A DNA stretch of 56,708 nt. It comes from Tannerellaceae bacterium (GTDB taxonomy: Bacteria > Bacteroidota > Bacteroidia > Bacteroidales > Tannerellaceae). The notes under the pieces were generated by a model. The model was not told the DNA's origin and ran no database searches. It saw only the letters and a program-made list of their open reading frames with translations. The position numbers were made by a program, and so were the translations under genes. Below, piece by piece: positions 1 through 7,527 of this stretch. Numbering within the stretch: position 1 is the first letter of the stretch; every line of letters starts with the position of its first letter. Where the stretch lies: the NCBI GenBank assembly GCA_021201295.1, contig JAJQFE010000002.1, forward strand, positions 1 to 56,708, read 5' to 3'.

Positions 1-51
1 AGCATCTGACTGTTAATCAGAGGGTCCTTGGTTCAAGTCCAAGAGGAAGAG
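1..51 (+). tRNA. tRNA-Asn (GTT), 5' end outside the window
   Basis: This is the 3' two thirds of a tRNA. The anticodon stem TCTGA/TCAGA encloses the loop CTGTTAA, which puts anticodon GTT (Asn) at positions 34-36 of the tRNA. It is followed by a five-base variable loop, a T arm CTTGG-TTCAAGT-CCAAG and the acceptor strand AGGAAGA with discriminator G at 51, as is usual for tRNA-Asn. CCA is not encoded. The D arm and 5' acceptor strand lie before base 1. Confidence 0.93.
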
Positions 52-53
52 CG

Positions 54-89
54 AAAAGCAGATATCTATAGGCAGATAGCTGCTTTTTT
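54..89 (+). terminator. Rho-independent terminator of the tRNA-Asn transcript
   Basis: AAAAGCAG at 54-61 pairs with CTGCTTTT about 20 bases later, and the 3' arm runs into six T residues. It begins two bases after the tRNA end, so the tRNA is probably the last gene of its transcript. Confidence 0.8.
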
Positions 90-301
90 GTTTGCCTCTA
101 CCTAATCCTTTACAGAAATTGATTCCCTATACAAGCACTTATCCGTTAAATCCATCTTTATAAACCGTATGTCTTAAAAAGATCGTCCAATCTATCTATT
201 ACCTATTTTTATGGTTTTATAGCGCTATACGTATGTCTTTATTAGTATTTTTTCCGTCTACTCCTTTTTCTTTCTCCCCTCCCGGGGTTTTTCATAAATC
301 C
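90..301. other. Intergenic spacer without recognised features
   Basis: AT-rich spacer between the tRNA terminator and the left inverted repeat. I see no credible reading frame, tRNA or strong hairpin in it. Confidence 0.6.
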
Positions 302-400
302 GCTTTTATCTCTTGCAAACCTTCCCTATTGCTGTCTGCATGCGGGTTTGGAGCGCTTGAGATGGCAGTTTTTATCTTTTGCACTTTTTTATCTCAAGCA
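302..400 (+). repeat. Left long inverted repeat
   Basis: It matches the reverse complement of 1150-1249. Shared blocks include CTTTTATCTCTTG, TGTCTGCATGCGG and ACTTTTTTATCTCAAGCA. Similarity stops sharply after the last of these, so the inner border is well defined, while the outer border fades around 295-302. Confidence 0.8.
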
Positions 401-510
401 CTATAACAACCCTGCCGGCTCCATAGAAAAACTTCAACCAAACCCACAAACAGCCCTTCCCGGATACGGCTTCCTTAAGGAAAAGATACAAGCTCTTCAC
501 CCTCTATTCT

Positions 511-598
511 CCGGCCCTCCGTCAGGGGACCGACAGCCCACGGTGAAGGGACTAACAGCACCCCGCGGAGGGCCCAACAGCCCGCCACCGAGGGCCGG
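511..598. other. GC-rich segment with two mutually exclusive hairpins
   Basis: GGCCCTCCG at 513-521 is complementary to CGGAGGGCC at 566-574. The overlapping CCGGCCCTC at 511-519 is complementary to GAGGGCCGG at 590-598. The two pairings compete for the same 5' strand, as in a structural switch. The segment is far richer in G+C than its surroundings. It has no recognised RNA family. Confidence 0.5.
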
Positions 599-835
599 AC
601 TCTTTGATGGAAGCCAAGCAGAAACCGATCAGCAGAAATCGATATCGATAACTTTTCAGATGGATGTCATCTCTAAAGTAAGGTAGAACAGCAGAGAACA
701 GGTGTAAGCTGAAAGAAAACCGTGTTTTCCGCCGGTCCATTACCACCCAGTCCTATCCGGAAGAGCATAACTATCTCCAACAAAGCTATACGTTACCTCC
801 AGGTTATGACCCCATAAGGGATAGTCAGTGCTTAA

Positions 836-1094
836 CCCCGGGATGCATATCCCGGGGCTGTGATACTTCCTCTTCTTTCAGCTTCGGAGGAAGTGAATGA
901 CTGTTCGTTGATCCCCTTCCGGGGCTCAGGGGAGTTGAGTTCTCTGTATGCCGTGGGATCTGCATCCCACGGTGATTCACATGGAATTCCCTTCGGGATA
1001 AAGATGGGATAAGATGTGCTGTAACATATTCTATTCCGTACGGCATTCTCCCACTCTTCTGACTTTGGCTAATTGTTAATCCGGATAGTCCGGA
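836..1094. repeat. Cluster of short perfect hairpins
   Basis: Consecutive hairpins are CCCCGGGAT/ATCCCGGGG (836-857, loop GCAT), ACTTCCTC/GAGGAAGT (865-894), CCCC-TTCC-GGGG (913-924), CCGTGGGAT/ATCCCACGG (951-972, loop CTGC), and TCCGGA-TAG-TCCGGA (1080-1094). The two nine-base-pair hairpins share a GGGAT-N4-ATCCC core. The layout resembles REP-type palindrome arrays. I do not recognise the family. Confidence 0.6.
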
Positions 1095-1149
1095 ACCACC
1101 TATTCCACAGGGAAAGCAGTGTTTTTTATCAGAAGAAACGGATCAAACT

Positions 1150-1249
1150 GCTTGAGATAAAAAAGTGCAGGAGATAAAAAACTGACATCTCGAGCACTCC
1201 AAATCCGCATGCAGACAAGGATAGGAAAGGATTACAAGAGATAAAAGCA
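1150..1249 (-). repeat. Right long inverted repeat
   Basis: Inverted partner of 302-400. It begins with TGCTTGAGATAAAAAAGTGC and ends near AAGAGATAAAAGCA. About ten mismatches and one single-base gap separate the two arms. Confidence 0.8.
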
Positions 1250-1329
1250 GAATTACATAAATTTCCATGTAGGGAGTAGTTTTCAAAAGGAATTTATTTA
1301 ATGGATTTATAAAATGAATCTACTAAAAC

Positions 1330-1366
1330 AAAGGGTCTCCGGTAGATTTACTACCGAAGACCCTTT
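1330..1366 (-). terminator. Strong hairpin terminator, probably for the DUF6383 gene
   Basis: Arms 1330-1345 and 1351-1366 pair over about 15 base pairs with one mismatch and a five-base loop. Read on the minus strand, the hairpin runs into CCCTTTGTTTTAG, a T-rich tail. It lies about 180 bases beyond the stop of the minus-strand gene. Confidence 0.7.
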
Positions 1367-1466
1367 AGTTCTTTGTCCTCCTTTTTCACAAAAGTAATAA
1401 CAAACTTGATATTTTTTTAACTTTAGTATTAATATCCTGCGCCTACTCTCACAAGCAAACTTGTAA

Positions 1467-1491
1467 TTCCCCTCCCCGAAAAGGAGGGGAA
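1467..1491. other. Hairpin in the 3' region of the DUF6383 gene
   Basis: TTCCCCTCC at 1467-1475 pairs perfectly with GGAGGGGAA at 1483-1491. There is no T tract after it on the minus strand, so it may protect the mRNA 3' end or pause polymerase before the terminator at 1330-1366. Confidence 0.5.
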
Positions 1492-1544
1492 TACAGTGCA
1501 GGTCGTTTTAAATTATGAATTCTATTATTTATAGTTTCATCTTT

Positions 1545-4500
1545 TTATTTTACGATTGCTTTGACAGCTGCTTCACCTTCTACGGATACTACTACAACAC
1601 CGGCAGGTACTGCGATAGTCACGTTGTCTGATGTTACCACTGTGTTAGCTACAGTCTGACCTAAAATGTTACTGATAGATACTTTCTTACCAGCTGCATT
1701 CTTCACAGTCACACTTCCCTGGCCAGCGATCACTACTACCGAAGTCTCAGCAATCACTTCGTCATCAGTTGCGTCATCGTCATTTTCTTCATATTTCACC
1801 ACATTGAAGATCAATGCATCGTCACCACCAGTTGTGATTTCATCAAATTTTGATTCTGTAGCATCTGATAATACCAGACAGCCATTGTTCATCTTCAACC
1901 ACTGAGCATATATCGGCTGAATTTCGTCTGCTATATCACGAGGCATAGATTCAATCAGGAACTCATTATTAATTGCTGTATTTTCAATATCAAAGTAGCG
2001 CATTGACCAGGTTACTGTTTTATGCTGATCACCTGTCAGGTCAACGATATAACGGTCGACAACTGTAGTTGCACGAGCATCTGCTGCTTTGATAGCAGCG
2101 GTGTCAATATAATCATTGGTTAAACCTGCAAACATACCTTTCAGGATATACAGGCTATCTCCAATATGTGCTGCATCAACGAATCCGGCACGGTCAAATT
2201 TCTTCCATTTGTAATCATCATCCGCTGAATCTCTGAAGTTAACCAGGTATTTACCACGGTTAAATGCAGGAACTGCCGGAGTTGCATGAGAACAAGTGTA
2301 AGCATCTAATGGATTACCATCTTTATCATAACCATGGTTATGCTCAAGTGGACAAGGAATTACATCAACAAATTCCTGATCGTTACGATCAATTGAGATC
2401 AGGTACTGAGGTTTGATATAACCTAAACCACGACCTACCCATGCTGTATCTACGATAAAGGCTACACCGTTAGGCGCTTTTTCCAAAGCATCAATTCCAA
2501 GGAAGTCAATACCGGCAACCATAAAGTTTTCATTTCCTTCCATCTGCAGATATTCTTTACGATATCTTTCATAGAAACAGATTGTATCACTTCCGTTATT
2601 TGGAGCTACTGTTCCTTCAGGAAGATCAACATTGAAATTTCTGTAAACAGGAGTATCATTAATTTCGATAGCAAATGCAGATGTACGGGTTTCTGTCATT
2701 TCTTCACCTTTCAGAATGATAGATACGTCAGATACACTCACTTTACGCAGTGAATCAGCAGCAATACCATAGTAACCAAATGTATCTACTAACGCATAAT
2801 AAGTAAGACCATTGTCTTCTTTATAGTTATTTGCTTTGAAATAGAATACACCTACTCTTCCTGCATTATTATTGGTAGTATCACCTGCAGTCAAGGTATT
2901 ATAAGCAGAAATAATATATTGATCTTCTATATTATGACCCACATATTTATCTTCTCTTACACTCTTCACTTTCATTCTGTAAGCCTGACGTTTCAACTGA
3001 GCCAGACCTTCTACTGCATCTGTTACATAACCATAAGTTTTTACTGTACTTACACCTGTTGTGTCAACTAATATATCCAGAGAGAAAATGTTTTTATTAC
3101 CATTTGCATCAACAGCCAAAATAGAGTCACCATATACATAGGTATCGTCACTTAAGCCATGTATATATCTTAATGTATAAGAAGTTACACGGATAGAATC
3201 ATCATCAAATTTTCTGTAACCCAGATATTCATCAGCTTTATAATTAGCCGGGTCAGCTACAAAGTAACTTTCTCTTATGTTGGTACTACCAGTAAAAACA
3301 TCACCATTCAGAATAGTCACACCGGAAGTAACGGCATTATTGGCATATAATTGAACAGTACCTAAACTTACATCTTCAAACTCACGGTTAGTAATCTTCA
3401 CAGAAGAAACAGAAGAAGATGTCTGAGTTTTTTCAACTACCCATTGGAAGGCTGGCATCTGCCATGGATCTTGAAGATAGTTATCTTCAATAGTTACCCA
3501 GGAAGCAATACTATCTCCATGAATTGGAACAGCCAGATATTTATTACCGTCTTTGATCAAATACAGATCGTTATCCAGAGAAATCTTATCATTATCATCG
3601 ACCGGTGTACAACTTTCAATACCTAAATAGATTTCAAAGTTCTGCCAGTTACCTACTGTAACTACATCATATTCACCCGGAAATAAATCCTGAATCTGTA
3701 CATAAGCATTAATATAAACATCAGAGGAATCATCATCAGCCCAGTATTCTACACTATCCTGTTTCAAAGTAACTTCTTCTACCTGAATATATAATTTGTC
3801 ATAAGTAGGATTATAAGTAAGGGCAAAACTTCCTCTTTGCGCTAATAATGTTGTATCTGTTGTATCACTTACAATCTCAGCAGCATACCAGTTAAATTTG
3901 ATAAACTTAGTACCTTTTTCATTATGATAAGCAGTATCTGCTACTAAATATTCACCATCTTTATTGGTTAAGCTCACATAGGAAGTAGTTCCACTTAAAG
4001 GAGCAACAGCAAATAAAGCTGTTTCAAAAGGATTTTCAGAATTAAGAACATCTTTTGAGAAAGTCAAAGTAATACCGTTCTGAGCTTGCTGAGTTGTTAA
4101 TGTACTCAATTTAGTATTAAACTGATCTTCAGTCAATAGGACATCTTCCAGTTCAGCCAACACGAACGTGGTAAAACTAGCATCTCCAGTTAAAGCCTCA
4201 TCAAAACTTTGTTTAATAAAAACTACATCTTCACCATTAACAACAAAACCCACAACAGAATCTCCCTGATAAGGTAATGCCGAATACATAGCACCAGGTA
4301 CCATAGCTTCAATCATTGAAGATAATGACCATTTTGTGACTTCACTACCATTCGTTTTAGTACTTGAAGAATCTCCTGTGGCAAGGCCCTTAATTTCATC
4401 ATCAATATCAAGTCCTAAATACTCACCTTGGCCTTTATTCAGGAAAGTATACGTATAGGGTCTATTTGCCGTTTCTTTTTCAACGTCCACACACCAAAGA

Positions 4501-4790
4501 ATATTGGAGTTTAATGAAAAAGAATCAGTACTCATATCTACTGCTTCGATTTGACCTGTAGCAGAATTAATACCTAAAACAGTAGTAGTGGGATCCCCGG
4601 CGTCATCTGCTACCGATAAAACAAATAACCCTGCATTTCCCCCCGTGGACACAGATTCTACTGCATTCAGTTGAGGGATAGTATCAACACTACGCAACTC
4701 AATAGAATGATCAGTTAATTGCGCATTTACAGAAAATACTGCTCCTAAAAGAGCAAATCCTGCTAAAAAAGTAGAAAACTTTTTCTTCAT
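1545..4790 (-). CDS. Very large secreted DUF6383 protein, S-layer-like
   Basis: A protein of 1081 residues starting at the ATG whose first codon base is 4790; an in-frame GTG two codons upstream is less likely. Residues 1-25 form a signal peptide (MKKKFSTFLAGFALLGAVFS, then VNAQ). The body is acidic, rich in Thr, Asp and Tyr and nearly free of Cys, with recurring 'YL..KDG.KYL' beta-type motifs. The last ~70 residues (VTVKNAAGKKVSISNILGQT and on to the end) match the DUF6383 C-terminal domain, which is common in secreted and S-layer proteins of Parabacteroides and relatives and probably acts as a secretion or anchoring signal. The gene stands alone with a clear promoter and a long leader, which suits abundant expression. 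An exact role as S-layer subunit is inference. Confidence 0.8.
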   Translation of the reverse strand: MKKKFSTFLAGFALLGAVFSVNAQLTDHSIELRSVDTIPQLNAVESVSTGGNAGLFVLSVADDAGDPTTTVLGINSATGQIEAVDMSTDSFSLNSNILWCVDVEKETANRPYTYTFLNKGQGEYLGLDIDDEIKGLATGDSSSTKTNGSEVTKWSLSSMIEAMVPGAMYSALPYQGDSVVGFVVNGEDVVFIKQSFDEALTGDASFTTFVLAELEDVLLTEDQFNTKLSTLTTQQAQNGITLTFSKDVLNSENPFETALFAVAPLSGTTSYVSLTNKDGEYLVADTAYHNEKGTKFIKFNWYAAEIVSDTTDTTLLAQRGSFALTYNPTYDKLYIQVEEVTLKQDSVEYWADDDSSDVYINAYVQIQDLFPGEYDVVTVGNWQNFEIYLGIESCTPVDDNDKISLDNDLYLIKDGNKYLAVPIHGDSIASWVTIEDNYLQDPWQMPAFQWVVEKTQTSSSVSSVKITNREFEDVSLGTVQLYANNAVTSGVTILNGDVFTGSTNIRESYFVADPANYKADEYLGYRKFDDDSIRVTSYTLRYIHGLSDDTYVYGDSILAVDANGNKNIFSLDILVDTTGVSTVKTYGYVTDAVEGLAQLKRQAYRMKVKSVREDKYVGHNIEDQYIISAYNTLTAGDTTNNNAGRVGVFYFKANNYKEDNGLTYYALVDTFGYYGIAADSLRKVSVSDVSIILKGEEMTETRTSAFAIEINDTPVYRNFNVDLPEGTVAPNNGSDTICFYERYRKEYLQMEGNENFMVAGIDFLGIDALEKAPNGVAFIVDTAWVGRGLGYIKPQYLISIDRNDQEFVDVIPCPLEHNHGYDKDGNPLDAYTCSHATPAVPAFNRGKYLVNFRDSADDDYKWKKFDRAGFVDAAHIGDSLYILKGMFAGLTNDYIDTAAIKAADARATTVVDRYIVDLTGDQHKTVTWSMRYFDIENTAINNEFLIESMPRDIADEIQPIYAQWLKMNNGCLVLSDATESKFDEITTGGDDALIFNVVKYEENDDDATDDEVIAETSVVVIAGQGSVTVKNAAGKKVSISNILGQTVANTVVTSDNVTIAVPAGVVVVSVEGEAAVKAIVK

Positions 4791-4894
4791 AATCACTTAA
4801 TTTAATATTAATAATAGTATGTAATATTCAGTTTTTCAATGACCTTTCATAGAAAAATAACGTACCTAAAAGAAGGATCGTTCTATTTATTTGG

Positions 4895-4924
4895 CAAAAA
4901 TAAGGATATCTTTATAATTGCCAA
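4895..4924 (-). promoter_or_regulatory. Promoter of the DUF6383 gene
   Basis: On the minus strand, TATTTTTG (4895-4902) matches the Bacteroidota -7 consensus TAnnTTTG, with TTGG at 4921-4924 eighteen bases upstream as a -33 element. It implies an untranslated leader of about 100 bases before the ATG at 4790, unusually long next to other genes in the window. Confidence 0.65.
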
Positions 4925-5515
4925 TCATTTTTTGTAATTTTTTTTCATTTAGTATCTTCTTTTTTATCAATAGTATGCCTTATTCAGTACTAATTCTTCC
5001 TTTTTGTTATCAAATTTATTTTAGTTTAAAATCAGTGGCTAAATAAAACGATCCTTTTTTACATTCATTTACTTTATATCAACCATTTAAGATATCTTTC
5101 TCGGATTTATTTAACTACTATAAGGATTTAAATTTATATTATCTCCATACATTAATTATATTAATGCTACCTACCTGTTAAAACGATTTATATATAAAAA
5201 ATTCCCCATAGATCACCTATGAGGAATTTAATAGTTCGAACATTCAATCAGGGAGTACTAATGCTAAGGTCAACCCTTCTTTATAAAAAGCAAAAACTTT
5301 CAGGAAATTAAATTAGACTTCAACATTTCTTCATAATTCAAAAACAGGTATTCAGAAAAAATAAATCTTTTTCAAAAATAGAAGGAATAAACAGGAATCC
5401 ATGACGAAAAAGCCATCAGGAAGTACGGGAAAACCTTACTATTCATTTCCTGGCCGGTTCAACTCAGACTCATACAGGAATCCACTCCGGCATCTGATGT
5501 ATCAGCCGAATCTTG
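4925..5515. other. AT-rich divergent intergenic region
   Basis: About 600 bases between the divergent DUF6383 and trmB genes. Apart from the hairpin at 5199-5229 I see no gene, tRNA or repeat. Base composition is markedly A+T-rich up to about 5400. Confidence 0.6.
5199..5229. terminator. Terminator-like hairpin
   Basis: AAATTCCCCATAG pairs with CTATGAGGAATTT around loop ATCAC, with one mismatch. It is flanked by A-rich sequence upstream, which reads as T-rich on the minus strand. No adjacent gene obviously ends here, so it may insulate the two divergent promoters or end an unrecognised short transcript. Confidence 0.45.
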
Positions 5516-5523
5516 TATCTTTG
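5516..5523 (+). promoter_or_regulatory. -7 promoter element of trmB-mrp
   Basis: TATCTTTG fits TAnnTTTG exactly and ends only four bases before the ATG at 5528. Transcription should begin at or next to the start codon, giving a leaderless or nearly leaderless mRNA. Confidence 0.65.
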
Positions 5524-5527
5524 CACT

Positions 5528-6286
5528 ATGGGAAAGAATAAATTAGCAAAGTTTGATGATATGGCGGGGTATCCCCATGTTTTTCAATATCCATTCGCTA
5601 CACTTCAGGAAAAAGGATTTGAATTAAAAGGCAAATGGAAAACAAAGTTTTTTAAAAACAATCATCCTGTGGTACTGGAATTAGGTTGTGGGAAAGGAGA
5701 ATATACAGTAGGGTTAGGAAAACTGTTTCCGGAAAAAAACTTTATAGGAGTAGATATAAAAGGAGCACGCATGTGGAGTGGTGCCAAAGAATCCTATGAA
5801 AACCAGATGCCCAATGTGGCCTTCCTGCGCACTAGCATAGAATTGATCACGCATTTTTTTGCTGCCGGAGAAGTGGATGAAATCTGGCTAACCTTTCCGG
5901 ACCCACAGATGAAAAAAGTAAACAAACGCTTAACTTCTACCCGTTTTATAAACATGTACAGGGAAATCCTTTCCGAGCAGGGAATTATCCACTTGAAAAC
6001 AGACAGTAAGTTCATGTATACTTACACGCTGGAAATGACAAAGGCAAATAAATATCCTATACTTTTTCATACGGATGATCTCTATCACTCGGGATCAACA
6101 GATGAGATCCTTAGCATTAAAACATATTACGAACAACAATGGTTAGACAGAGGGCTCACGATTAAATATATTCAGTTTATCTGTGAAGAACGTAAAACTT
6201 TAATAGAACCGGATGTGGAAATAGAATTAGATCCTTACAGGAGTTTTAACCGGAGTAAACGAAGTGCGTTAGCTTCCTCCAAATAA
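5528..6286 (+). CDS. trmB: tRNA (guanine-N7-)-methyltransferase
   Basis: A 252-residue TrmB family enzyme that methylates G46 in the variable loop of tRNAs using S-adenosylmethionine. The Rossmann-fold SAM-binding motif ELGCGKGEY lies at residues 51-59. The family signature [10 protein letters not shown] follows near residue 120 and the substrate-side segment HLKTDSKFM after it. The ATG at 5528 is chosen over an upstream TTG because that TTG overlaps the promoter. The mrp gene follows after 16 bases, so the two are probably co-transcribed. Length and motifs are normal for the family. Confidence 0.93.
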   Translation: MGKNKLAKFDDMAGYPHVFQYPFATLQEKGFELKGKWKTKFFKNNHPVVLELGCGKGEYTVGLGKLFPEKNFIGVDIKGARMWSGAKESYENQMPNVAFLRTSIELITHFFAAGEVDEIWLTFPDPQMKKVNKRLTSTRFINMYREILSEQGIIHLKTDSKFMYTYTLEMTKANKYPILFHTDDLYHSGSTDEILSIKTYYEQQWLDRGLTIKYIQFICEERKTLIEPDVEIELDPYRSFNRSKRSALASSK

Positions 6287-6302
6287 AAGAAACACTTATC
6301 AT

Positions 6303-7418
6303 ATGATGACTATATATCCCCAGTTAATCCTCGACGCCTTATCCAAAGTGCGTTATCCGGGTACCGGAAAAGATCTGGTATCCGCCGGTATGGTAGAAGA
6401 TGACATACGGATTGAAGGAAACAAAGTAAGCTTTTCCCTATTATTTGAAAAGCCGAACGATCCTTTTATTAAATCCGTAGTAAAAGCAGCCGAAGCGGCT
6501 ATTCTGACTTACATAGGAAAAGAGATAGAAATAAAAGGAAATATCTCTATTGTAACCCCTCAACAGGTCAATAAACCGGTCCCGGAGAAATTACTTCCTG
6601 AAGTGAAAAATATCATTGCCATCTCTTCCGGGAAAGGAGGAGTCGGGAAAAGTACGGTAGCCGCCAATTTAGCGGTTAGTCTTGCTCAGATGGGCTACCA
6701 GGTAGGTTTATTGGATGCAGACATTTTCGGTCCTTCCCAACCCAAAATGTTCCACCTGGAAGAGGCCCGGCCCTATATGGAGAAAGTGGGAGAACGGGAG
6801 TTGATCCAGCCGGCAGAGAATTATGGAGTAAAAGTCCTTTCCATTGGCTTTTTTGTGAACAAAGAAGATGCTGTTTTATGGCGGGGAGCCATGGCCAGTA
6901 ACGCCATGAAACAATTGATCGGAGAGGCTAACTGGGGAGCATTAGACTACTTTTTAATAGATCTGCCTCCCGGAACCAGCGATATACATCTTACGTTAGT
7001 ACAGACATTAGCGATTACAGGTGCAGTGGTCGTTACCACTCCACAGGAAGTAGCGTTAGCAGATGCACAAAAAGGGATCAGCATGTTTACAGGAGAAAAA
7101 GTCAATGTGCCGGTCTTAGGTTTAATCGAAAATATGGCCTGGTTTACCCCTGCTGAACTTCCGGACCACAAATATTATATCTTCGGTAAGGAAGGCGGGA
7201 AAAAGCTGGCAGACCAGTTAGGCATTCCTTTATTAGGACAAATCCCTATAGTCCAGAGTATCTGTGAAGGAGGAGATAACGGTGAACCTGTAGCACTGAA
7301 ACCGGATACCATCACAGGAAATGCCTTCCACACACTGGCAAGCCATTTAATTGAACAGGTAGAACTACGTAATCAGCAAAAACCTCCCACCCAACGCGTC
7401 CGGACATCCGGTAAATAA
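6303..7418 (+). CDS. mrp: Mrp/NBP35-family iron-sulfur cluster carrier ATPase
   Basis: 371 residues. The N-terminal ~95 residues are a MIP18/DUF59-like domain, followed by a deviant Walker A P-loop, SSGKGGVGKST, at 108-118, and the Walker B region DLPPGTSD near 222. The family (ApbC/Mrp) binds and transfers Fe-S clusters to apoproteins in the cytosol, driven by ATP. In enterobacterial Mrp the segment after ENM carries a CxxC cluster ligand pair; here it reads ENMAWFTPAELPDHKYYIFG with no cysteines, so cluster binding must differ. It is placed directly after trmB. Confidence 0.9.
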   Translation: MMTIYPQLILDALSKVRYPGTGKDLVSAGMVEDDIRIEGNKVSFSLLFEKPNDPFIKSVVKAAEAAILTYIGKEIEIKGNISIVTPQQVNKPVPEKLLPEVKNIIAISSGKGGVGKSTVAANLAVSLAQMGYQVGLLDADIFGPSQPKMFHLEEARPYMEKVGERELIQPAENYGVKVLSIGFFVNKEDAVLWRGAMASNAMKQLIGEANWGALDYFLIDLPPGTSDIHLTLVQTLAITGAVVVTTPQEVALADAQKGISMFTGEKVNVPVLGLIENMAWFTPAELPDHKYYIFGKEGGKKLADQLGIPLLGQIPIVQSICEGGDNGEPVALKPDTITGNAFHTLASHLIEQVELRNQQKPPTQRVRTSGK

Positions 7419-7468
7419 AAAAGAATATCTTATTTTTCAAATGAGTTGTATGTAAACCCAATACAAAA

Positions 7469-7496
7469 AAGAAGCGGATTAATAAATCCGCTTCTT
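7469..7496 (-). terminator. Terminator between mrp and secDF
   Basis: Perfect 12-base-pair hairpin AAGAAGCGGATT / AATCCGCTTCTT with loop AATA. On the minus strand it is followed by a T tract, so it chiefly ends secDF. It also lies 50 bases after mrp and may act in both directions. Confidence 0.85.
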
Positions 7497-7527
7497 CCTT
7501 ATTTATAGTATAGACTCTATATCAGTT

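Larger units (their letters stand above)
302..1249. mobile_element. Putative non-coding element bounded by ~100-bp inverted repeats
   Basis: Bases 302-400 and 1150-1249 are inverted copies of one another, about 88% identical by eye with one single-base gap. They enclose roughly 750 bp with no convincing gene but many strong hairpins. Each arm carries three related TTTTATCT-type motifs, giving six in all. The short open frames inside (for example 348-686 and 825-1046) have low-complexity, family-less products and are probably chance. Long terminal inverted repeats without a transposase suggest a non-autonomous (MITE-like) or degraded element next to a tRNA gene. No target-site duplication could be fixed. 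A structured RNA locus is the alternative. Confidence 0.5.

Noticed and set aside
1-400. Integrated element using tRNA-Asn as an attachment site
   Set aside because: No integrase gene and no repeat of the tRNA 3' end was found downstream in the window.
348-1046. Reading frames of 64-112 codons inside the inverted-repeat element
   Set aside because: Products are Pro/Ser/Arg-rich, match no family I know, overlap each other on both strands and coincide with hairpins.
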